Below the pieces are notes generated by a model, which searched no databases, was not told the DNA's origin, and worked only from the letters and a program-made list of their open reading frames with translations. The translations under genes and the position numbers were made by a program. A DNA stretch of 64,000 bases from Pedobacter roseus (lineage in GTDB: Bacteria; Bacteroidota; Bacteroidia; Sphingobacteriales; Sphingobacteriaceae). Numbering within the stretch: position 1 is the stretch's first letter; the number at the start of each line of letters is the position of its first letter. Shown one piece after another: positions 8,146-14,768 of this stretch. Where the stretch lies: contig NZ_CP060723.1 in assembly GCF_014395225.1 (NCBI RefSeq), positions 3,658,001-3,722,000 of the forward strand. The letters are read 5' to 3'.

Positions 8146-9165
8146 TTAGTGCACAATCTTGAAAACAAGCTCTTTTAACAACTCTCCATCATCTACGTTC
8201 CCGGTACTATCCAAACCTTTGCTTTTTAAGTCGTATTCGCGAAGTAAACCAATAACCTGAAAAACTTTGCCGGTATTGTAATTGCGTGCCGCCACTTCGT
8301 AGTCTTTGATGAAAAAGGGCGGAACACCCAATGCAGATGCGGCATCGGCTTTATTGGGGATGTAATGATATTTTAAAAGCTTGGTGAAATAACCGCCTAA
8401 ATTGGCCAAAACCATCACCGTTGGGTTCGCTTTTGGGTTGCTGGCAAAGTAATTAATGATTTTATTACATTTCAGCACATCGCGGATAGCCAGGGCTTTT
8501 TGCAGTTCGAAAACATTGTATTCTTTACTGATGCCGATATTTTTCTGAACGTGATCGGTACTAATCGTCATTTCTTTCGGAACATTCAGCATCAACTTCT
8601 CGATCTCGTTGGCAATTTTGGACAGATCGGTACCCAAATATTCGGCCATTAAGGCCGAGGCCTGCTGATCGATCTTGTAGCCTTTTTCTTTGATAAATTC
8701 TTCGATCCAGGGTACCAGTTTATAATCGCGCACAGGATCCGACTGAAAAATCAGTCCGCTTTTATTGATAGCCTTGTAGATTTTTTTACGTTTATCGAAA
8801 TTGGCATATTTATAAGCCAATACTAAAATGGTACTTGTTAACGGTTTTTCGAAGTAATTGAGTACAAATTCGCCTTCTTTCGAACTGTCTTCTTTGCCCC
8901 ATTTTAAATCCTGTGCTTCTTTAACAATCACCACCTGATAATCTGACATCATCGGATAACGCTTTGCAGCCCCCAAAACCGTAGCCATATCGGTATCTTT
9001 CCCATATAAAACCGTTTGATTGAAACCTTTTTCGGCATCGTTCAGCAGCTTATCCTCGATATAATCAGTCACCTGATCGATGTAATAAGATTCTTCACCA
9101 TGCAATAAGTATACAGGCTTAAACTTTCGGGCTTTGATGTCTTTAATAATTTCGGCAGCAGTCAT
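8146..9165 (-). CDS. holA: DNA polymerase III subunit delta
   Basis: Delta is the clamp-loader subunit that opens the beta sliding clamp. The 339-residue length is normal for the family. The N-terminus MTAAEIIKDIKARKFKPVYL followed by LHGEESYYIDQV is the family hallmark. The middle (SALMAEYLGTDLSKIANEIEKL) is the conserved helical collar-proximal segment, and ISKEYNVFELQKALAIRD matches the third domain. It is the only replication gene here. It is divergent from the HSDR_N gene at 9398; I recall this neighbourhood from other Bacteroidota genomes. Confidence 0.93.
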   Translation of the reverse strand: MTAAEIIKDIKARKFKPVYLLHGEESYYIDQVTDYIEDKLLNDAEKGFNQTVLYGKDTDMATVLGAAKRYPMMSDYQVVIVKEAQDLKWGKEDSSKEGEFVLNYFEKPLTSTILVLAYKYANFDKRKKIYKAINKSGLIFQSDPVRDYKLVPWIEEFIKEKGYKIDQQASALMAEYLGTDLSKIANEIEKLMLNVPKEMTISTDHVQKNIGISKEYNVFELQKALAIRDVLKCNKIINYFASNPKANPTVMVLANLGGYFTKLLKYHYIPNKADAASALGVPPFFIKDYEVAARNYNTGKVFQVIGLLREYDLKSKGLDSTGNVDDGELLKELVFKIVH

Positions 9166-9340
9166 TGCCCGTAAAATTACGATTTAGGTTTAAGGATTTG
9201 AGTAAATGTTTATAAATTAAGAGATAGGAGATGATAGATTTGAGATGTGAGATATTAAATAGGAGATTTCCTTGCATTTCTTAAAATTAGCTAACTTTGA
9301 AGCTGCAATAATTGATAAATTGTTTTATTGTTGCACTGTT

Positions 9341-9397
9341 AACTGCAAATTGCAGATTGCTAATTGCCAACTGAAAACTGCCAACTGAAAACTGAAA
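9341..9397 (+). repeat. Word-like degenerate repeat abutting a start codon
   Basis: This is an imperfect tandem of words such as AACTGCAAATTGC, TTGCCAACTGAAAACTG and CCAACTGAAAACTG. It runs up to the ATG at 9398, so the 5' untranslated region of that gene is made of repeat sequence. Confidence 0.75.
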
Positions 9398-9856
9398 ATG
9401 TTTACCCCTACCCCGCTTAACCTTCCGCCTTATCCGTTTAAAATCAGTAAAAAGGATGGTGTGGTTTTTATTTTCGATGAACTTAGAAAGAAACACCTGG
9501 TGCTTACGCCAGAAGAATGGGTGCGTCAGCATTTTATACAGAACCTGATTGCAGAAAAGAAATTCCCGAGGACGTTGATCCAGATTGAAGGTGGTTTGGT
9601 GTTAAACCAGTTACAAAAACGAAGCGATATTTTGGTTTACAATACTGCGGGCGAAAAGCTGATGTTGATTGAATGTAAAGCCCCTAAGGTTAAAATTACG
9701 CCATCGGTATTCGATCAGGCTTCGAGGTACAATTCTATCCACCAGGCCAAATGGATTGTGCTAACCAATGGTTTGCAGCATGTTTATGCCAAAATGGATC
9801 TGGAGAAAGGCCGTTTTAATTTTGTAGAAGAAATGCCTGAATATTTGGGGTTGTGA
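9398..9856 (+). CDS. HSDR_N domain protein (type I restriction R-subunit N-terminal fold)
   Basis: The protein has 152 residues. The nuclease-like motif reads RSDILVYNTAGEKLMLIECK, with Asp77 and Glu92-Cys-Lys94 forming the D-x(n)-ExK pattern of the PD-(D/E)XK fold. There is no helicase domain, so it is a free-standing domain, not a truncated HsdR: the N-terminus is complete and the C-terminus ends naturally with VEEMPEYLGL. It is a widespread small protein in Bacteroidota, often near replication genes. No methylase or specificity subunit is nearby, so it is unlikely to be a working restriction system. Its role is unknown. Confidence 0.88.
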   Translation: MFTPTPLNLPPYPFKISKKDGVVFIFDELRKKHLVLTPEEWVRQHFIQNLIAEKKFPRTLIQIEGGLVLNQLQKRSDILVYNTAGEKLMLIECKAPKVKITPSVFDQASRYNSIHQAKWIVLTNGLQHVYAKMDLEKGRFNFVEEMPEYLGL

Positions 9857-9864
9857 GCAGTATT

Positions 9865-10054
9865 TGTCATCCTGAGGCACGAATGATCTTTATTTAATAG
9901 CATGATTGCAAAGAACGGTCGTCATTCCCGCGCATGCGGGAATCTTAAAGCGCTTGCATTACGATTATTCATAAGTTTCACTTGTTTCAAAGGTATTCAT
10001 GGGCACTCCGTGGTTCCCAATCGACCCGATAGCTATCGGGTTGGGAATGACGAT
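9865..10054. repeat. Composite palindromic repeat element
   Basis: A GTCATCCTGAG-type end (9865 on) is followed by CGTCATTCCC (9920-9929), whose reverse complement GGGAATGACG closes the element at 10043-10052. Inside are two palindromes: ATTCCCGC/GCGGGAAT (9924-9943) and CCCGATAGCTATCGGG (10025-10040). A central word AAAGCGCTTGCATTACGATT also occurs in altered form near 46510 and 55530. There is no coding content. It resembles a small non-autonomous element (REP or MITE type). Confidence 0.75.
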
Positions 10055-10140
10055 ACTTCGAGACCATTCACCTTCTTAAAATTCCAATGTCATTTATAGT
10101 GATTTTTTTAACAATAAATCACCTCTCAGAATGATAAATA

Positions 10141-11334
10141 CTATAAACTATACTCCGGCTTCCAAACCTGTTTATTACCGCTATAAATGGCCTCATTACA
10201 CATGGCCACACAAATAGCGGCCTGTGTTCCGGTATTGATATTTGATGCAGGTTCTTTTTTAGTAGTTATCGATTTATAAAATTCGTCCAGCGCATAGTTT
10301 GTACCATCAATGGTGGGCTTATCCAAAATCGGGATTCCGCCGTCTTTATTGACTACGATTTTTGTTGCCCCGGTTACCCCATCAACAATGCCAAGCTCTT
10401 TTCTGGTACTTTCTTCAGGATAAAATAAGCCTGTGTTGGTGAGCAAAGAAACCGAACCTTTAGTACCCTTTATTTTAAACAGGTAACCATCGTGCGCATT
10501 GCCACAAGTGGCCCCGAAATTGCCGATCATACCTTTTTCGTTATACCGCAAAATGGCCTGTATGTTATCATAAGTTTCGCGGCCATCCTTAAAAACATCT
10601 ATTCCGCCTGATCCCATTATTTCATTGGGTTGCGTTTCGAAAGCCCAGTTGATAAAATCGATCTGATGTGAGAGCAGTTCAGCCGCTAATCCACCTGAAT
10701 ATTCCTTATACATCCGCCAGTTAATTTTTCGTTCCAAAGCCGGATCCGGAACAGCCCTGCGCCAATTCCCATTGCGGTCCCAACGACAATCGATCTGCGA
10801 AACTTTACCTAAATAACCGCTTTGGATCATGTCTTTCACTTTAAAATAAAGCGGCGAATATCGGTATTGATATCCTACCTGAAAAACCTGATTGGGGTAT
10901 TTTTTAACCAGCTTTTTAAGTTCGAGTGCCTGTGCAATATTGTAGGTCATGGTTTTTTCTACGTACACATGTTTTCCTGCCAGCACAGCATCTTTGGCAA
11001 TTTTGAAATGTTCGCTTAAAGGCGTGGCAATAAAAACCGCGCTGATTGTTTTATCGTCCAAAACCTTACGGTAATCTTTAATGGCTTTTGCATCGGCTGG
11101 AACATACTTTTCGGCCTCTTTAAGCCTAAAATCGAGCAAATCGCAATAAGCTTTGATCTTATATTTGGCCGGCATGGATTTAATTACCGATAGGACACCT
11201 TTGCCCCGGTCGCCACAACCAATCATGGCAACATTGATGATTTCATCAGCTACTAAATTTGCAAAACTCTGATTGCCCAAAAATAAACCAGAACCTATTA
11301 GGGCTGATGTTTTAACAAAAGATCGACGATGCAT
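10141..11334 (-). CDS. Tat-exported Gfo/Idh/MocA family oxidoreductase
   Basis: The protein has 397 residues. The N-terminus MHRRSFVKTSALIGSGLFLG carries a twin-arginine motif, so the folded, cofactor-loaded protein is exported. The Rossmann part has INVAMIGCGDRGKG (about residues 33-46). The usual catalytic EKP is replaced by EKT in VYVEKTMTYN. A histidine in SHQIDFINWAFE lies at the expected substrate site. Family members oxidise sugars or polyols with tightly bound NAD(P). It lies in the same orientation as the DUF1080 gene 320 bp away and a second oxidoreductase, suggesting joint glycoside processing in the periplasm. Confidence 0.9.
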   Translation of the reverse strand: MHRRSFVKTSALIGSGLFLGNQSFANLVADEIINVAMIGCGDRGKGVLSVIKSMPAKYKIKAYCDLLDFRLKEAEKYVPADAKAIKDYRKVLDDKTISAVFIATPLSEHFKIAKDAVLAGKHVYVEKTMTYNIAQALELKKLVKKYPNQVFQVGYQYRYSPLYFKVKDMIQSGYLGKVSQIDCRWDRNGNWRRAVPDPALERKINWRMYKEYSGGLAAELLSHQIDFINWAFETQPNEIMGSGGIDVFKDGRETYDNIQAILRYNEKGMIGNFGATCGNAHDGYLFKIKGTKGSVSLLTNTGLFYPEESTRKELGIVDGVTGATKIVVNKDGGIPILDKPTIDGTNYALDEFYKSITTKKEPASNINTGTQAAICVAMCNEAIYSGNKQVWKPEYSL

Positions 11335-11654
11335 GATATGTTAATATTTTATTTCTTTAAGATTATGATTTGGAGCGCCAGGATAATACTGCTATTAAAT
11401 GGTAGTCCCGCCAATGCTGCAATCTTTTTGTTACCGTTATCAGCCATTTGAGCGGAAATGCAACAAAAAGTATTTTCGCGTATGTCGGGGCTAGTCAACT
11501 TCTTTCAGTGCTAAATGGGTTAGTTTCACAGCACAAACGCTAATTATAAACCCGATTGAGCTAAATAGCCCGCTGAGAGGCACGAACAAGGCTATAAGCG
11601 AAAGCGGGACTGTAGGCCTCCATGTTGAATCAACGCTCATTTCAAATCAAAAAC
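11335..11654. other. Intergenic gap of 320 bp with a dispersed repeat
   Basis: There is no gene. The right half holds a minus-oriented copy of the CCCGCTTT/GCGGGCTTT repeat family, listed separately. The left half is featureless. Confidence 0.7.
11517..11618 (-). repeat. Dispersed repeat family R1, copy 1 (minus orientation)
   Basis: Read on the minus strand it contains AGTCCCGCTTTCGCTTATAG, then CAGCGGGCTATTTAG and CTCAATCGGGTTTATA. The same order of words occurs at 17581-17720 and, shortened, at 41210-41310 on the plus strand. Confidence 0.65.
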
Positions 11655-13019
11655 TTATAAAGTTTTGATTTTAATGGTCCTGAAATCCACTTTATTACCA
11701 TGATCCTGTAGCAGGATATGTCCTTTTGGAGCCTCTCCAAAGTTTTTCCAATCTTTATATTTACTAATGGCAACGAGTTTTTTAAACTCTTCAGAGCCGC
11801 GGGTATATTCTAAAACTTTAACCCCATTTAAATAGTGTTCTACCTTGTTATTAGGATAAACCACTAAACGGCCATTGTTCCAGCTGCCGATTGGGCGCAG
11901 GTAACGTGCTTCTTTTTTAGCGGTCATTAAATCGTATAAGGAAGCCAGGGTGCGGTTACCATCTCTGCCCAGTTTGGCATCAGGATGTAATTCGTCATCC
12001 AAAACCTGGTATTCCAAGCCAATGGCCGAACCTGTATTTTTTTCGCTCAGCGTAACAAAATATTTCACTCCGCTGTTGGCGCCAGGTGTCAGTTTAAATT
12101 CGAAAGACAGATCGAAAGCTGCGTATTCCTCCTTAGTTACAATATCGCCACCATTGGTCGATTCTGCACCACCCGATGGCTCTACACTGATTACGCCATC
12201 GGCAATTTTCCATCCTTTTGCAGGGAAAGCCGTTTTATAAGCACCGATCCAGCCTGCATTACTTTTACCATCGAACAAGAGTTTATAACCTTCCGATTTT
12301 TCGTAAGCAGATAAAGTATTGGGCGTTAAATTAACGGTATAAATGCCTTTTGGAAAAGCTTTAGCCTTTAAACCTTCAGTTTGGATATTGATGTTTTTGA
12401 AATAAACCTTTTTGCCATCGTTATCGAGGTTATTGCCTATGCCGTGCACCTGTAAACCGATAAAACCCGATTTATCGAGCGTATCGATCACATAAGCAAC
12501 CGGTGTTCCGTTTACCCAGGTTTTAAGTTCGTTGCCGATGCATTCTATTTTGTAATGGTTAAACTCATTCTTTTTGTACAAGGGTTTTGCTGCTGGATTA
12601 AGCTCTAAAGGATATAACCACAATCTTCTGGCTTCGTCGTAAATTCCGCCCGTCCAGGCTCTTGGCGTAGGGTCTATTTCAACTTGTCTTCCAAAAACCA
12701 AACCTTTGCCATTATTGCCTTCAGGTTTGATGTGGCTACGGGTCTGGATGCCAGAATTGGTGGTTTCACCTTCGAGTTTCACATCCAGTTCCAAAATGAA
12801 ATCGCCATATTCTTTTTCGGTAATCAGGAACGAATTTGGCGTGCCTTTGGTCATAGTGCCCACAATCATTCCATCTTCAACTTTGTATGGTGCTGCACCT
12901 GCAACGGCTTTCCATCCCGTTAGTGTTTTACCATCAAACAAGGGTTTTGTTTTTTGGGCAGCGGCTGAAAGGCTAATCAGGGAAAGGGCTAGAATACTAT
13001 ATTTTTTGATATTTAACAT
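11655..13019 (-). CDS. Double DUF1080 protein (3-keto-disaccharide hydrolase-like)
   Basis: The protein has 454 residues with a signal peptide (start MLNIKKYSILALSLISLSAAA). Two DUF1080 domains follow in tandem. The first opens with KPLFDGKTLTGWKAVAG (about residue 24), the second with YKLLFDGKSNAGWIGAYKTA (about residue 246). Each is a concanavalin-like beta-jellyroll of roughly 190-200 residues, with shared blocks such as GDFILELDVKLEGETTNSGI and AFDLSFEFKLTPGANSGVKY. The family includes hydrolases of 3-keto-glycosides. Flanking Gfo/Idh/MocA oxidoreductases could supply the 3-keto substrates. The tandem arrangement may give two specificities or one catalytic and one binding domain. Confidence 0.88.
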   Translation of the reverse strand: MLNIKKYSILALSLISLSAAAQKTKPLFDGKTLTGWKAVAGAAPYKVEDGMIVGTMTKGTPNSFLITEKEYGDFILELDVKLEGETTNSGIQTRSHIKPEGNNGKGLVFGRQVEIDPTPRAWTGGIYDEARRLWLYPLELNPAAKPLYKKNEFNHYKIECIGNELKTWVNGTPVAYVIDTLDKSGFIGLQVHGIGNNLDNDGKKVYFKNINIQTEGLKAKAFPKGIYTVNLTPNTLSAYEKSEGYKLLFDGKSNAGWIGAYKTAFPAKGWKIADGVISVEPSGGAESTNGGDIVTKEEYAAFDLSFEFKLTPGANSGVKYFVTLSEKNTGSAIGLEYQVLDDELHPDAKLGRDGNRTLASLYDLMTAKKEARYLRPIGSWNNGRLVVYPNNKVEHYLNGVKVLEYTRGSEEFKKLVAISKYKDWKNFGEAPKGHILLQDHGNKVDFRTIKIKTL

Positions 13020-13112
13020 GATAGGTTTATAAGATTTTATAGTCTTTAATTATTACAGAGGCTGTTTATTCCAAACTTCGGGAAAACAGTTTGTCTGCAA
13101 AAAAGATTGCTT

Positions 13113-13135
13113 CGTCATTCTTCCTCGCAATGACG
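13113..13135. repeat. Short palindrome of the TCGCAATGACG repeat type
   Basis: CGTCATT (13113-13119) and AATGACG (13129-13135) flank a 9-nt loop. It sits 6 nt beyond the stop of the minus-strand oxidoreductase. The preceding AAGATTGCTT is part of the repeat. It could serve as a transcript end. Confidence 0.55.
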
Positions 13136-13140
13136 GTACG

Positions 13141-14496
13141 CTAATATTTAAATACTTTTCCGTTTGCAATTACTTCTTGTTTGCCTTCATCGAAAACTGC
13201 TTTTGCACCGGTTCTTACGGCGGCATTGGTCATGATGTTGGCAATAGAGTGCGAATAACCGGCTTCAACAGGGGCATTAGGTGTTTTACGGCTACGTACA
13301 CATTCCATCCAGTTGCGCATGTGGCCTGAGGTTAAGGCATCGCCACCCATATTGGCACCAGTTGCGGCTTTAACTTCGGTTTTGCTCAGATCAAACTCTG
13401 GTAAGAGATTGGCTTTCATGCCCATTGCTGAGGCTTCCTGCTGCCTTAATCCTCCTTTTGGCGATACTTTATTGGTAATTAAATTCAGCTCACCACCGTT
13501 TGAATAGTAAACCTCGCCTACATCACCCACACTATTCTGCATACGCGAAGTAAAGGTTACCTGAAAACCATCAGTTGAATCTGGCTGACCATAATCGAAT
13601 ACGGCAACCATCGAATCCCAGTTTCTACGGCCATCTTTCCAGGTATAAATACCACCATTGGCCACTACACTGCGAGGATGTTTTAAATTGGTAAACCAGT
13701 GTACAGTATCAATCTGGTGGCTCATCCACTGACCGGGCATACCCGAAGAATATGGCCAGAACAAGCGGTATTCTAAATATTTTCTTGGATCGAATGCCTC
13801 ATTGGGGCGGTTTAACAAAAATCTTTTCCAATCAATGTCCTCTTCTTTTAATTTAGCAACCAAATCTGGTCGGCGCCACCTGCCCGGCTGGTTTACATTC
13901 CAAACCAGATCTACCGCGGTGATAGGCCCGAATTTTCCATCCTGAATAAATTTTGCCGCATTGGTGTAATTCTCTCCGCTCCTTCTCTGCGAACCAATCT
14001 GAACAATTTGTTTGCTCGCTTTAACTGCTTTGAATGCAGCCTTGGCATCATCCATGGTTTCGGCAAAAGGTTTTTCTACATAAGCATCGCAACTGGCTTT
14101 TACCGCTTCGATGGTGTGTAAAGCATGCTGAAAATCGGCTGTGCTGATAATTACGGCATCAAGATCTTTTGTAGCATAAAGTTCATCGTTATTGCGACAA
14201 GCTTTAATATCATGTCCAAACTTTGCCTTTAAATGCGCAATGCCCAGATCCCTACGGTAGTTCCAAAGATCGGAAAGGCCAACAATATCGAAATTCAGCT
14301 CCTTGTTGTGGTTCAGGAAACAAGGCAAAAGGGTGTCTTTAAAGCGGTCAGAAAATCCAACAACACCTACGCGTACCCTATCGTTAGCGCCAATAATGCG
14401 GCCATAACTTTTGGCACTCATGCCCATGGTACCCGCATAGGTTGCCGCAGCAAATATTGCTGATTGTTTGATGAATTTTCTTCTGGAATTTTCCAT
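13141..14496 (-). CDS. Tat-exported Gfo/Idh/MocA family oxidoreductase
   Basis: The protein has 451 residues. The signal starts MENSRRKFIKQSAIFAAATY, with a clear twin-arginine motif. The NAD(P) fold has RVRVGVVGFSDRFKD, and the catalytic EKP is present in CDAYVEKPFAET. The substrate-side histidine lies in QWMSHQIDTVHWF. It is longer than the sister gene at 10141 and not closely related, so the two probably work on different substrates or at different steps. It transcribes toward the DUF1080 gene 121 bp downstream, with a repeat hairpin between. A 270-bp repeat-bearing gap separates it from valS. Confidence 0.9.
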   Translation of the reverse strand: MENSRRKFIKQSAIFAAATYAGTMGMSAKSYGRIIGANDRVRVGVVGFSDRFKDTLLPCFLNHNKELNFDIVGLSDLWNYRRDLGIAHLKAKFGHDIKACRNNDELYATKDLDAVIISTADFQHALHTIEAVKASCDAYVEKPFAETMDDAKAAFKAVKASKQIVQIGSQRRSGENYTNAAKFIQDGKFGPITAVDLVWNVNQPGRWRRPDLVAKLKEEDIDWKRFLLNRPNEAFDPRKYLEYRLFWPYSSGMPGQWMSHQIDTVHWFTNLKHPRSVVANGGIYTWKDGRRNWDSMVAVFDYGQPDSTDGFQVTFTSRMQNSVGDVGEVYYSNGGELNLITNKVSPKGGLRQQEASAMGMKANLLPEFDLSKTEVKAATGANMGGDALTSGHMRNWMECVRSRKTPNAPVEAGYSHSIANIMTNAAVRTGAKAVFDEGKQEVIANGKVFKY

Positions 14497-14687
14497 AGAA
14501 TAAAACGGTTTAAATAAGGTTAGATAGCTTATATGTTAAACGATTTATAAGGTGTTTAACAGAATCCAAATTAGGATTTTTAGTTTAATAAATGGATGGG
14601 CTTAGGTAACAATTTAGAAAGGAATGGAGATGTGGAATGGAAGATGGAAAAAGTAAGAAGTAAGATGGGGAATGGATGAAAAAAAGA

Positions 14688-14756
14688 AATCCCTTTAGAA
14701 TTTTTTCTAAAGGGATTATTTAAAACCTATAAGGTTTTTAAATACCTTATAGGTTT
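14688..14756. terminator. Double hairpin downstream of valS
   Basis: There are two perfect 13-bp stems: AATCCCTTTAGAA with TTCTAAAGGGATT (14688-14717), and AAACCTATAAGGT with ACCTTATAGGTTT (14723-14756). Both lie within 80 nt of the valS stop on the minus strand, with T/A-rich loops and tails. The AAACCT...AGGTTT form resembles a dispersed palindrome as well; compare 21846-21878. Confidence 0.7.
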
Positions 14757-14768
14757 GTGAGGTAATTA

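Noticed and set aside
9398..9856. Considered as a truncated HsdR pseudogene
   Set aside because: The reading frame has a natural start and end, the active-site residues are kept, and no downstream helicase remnant is found.
9920..10052. Composite repeat considered as a transposon or integron site
   Set aside because: No transposase or integrase reading frame and too short; better treated as a non-autonomous palindromic element.
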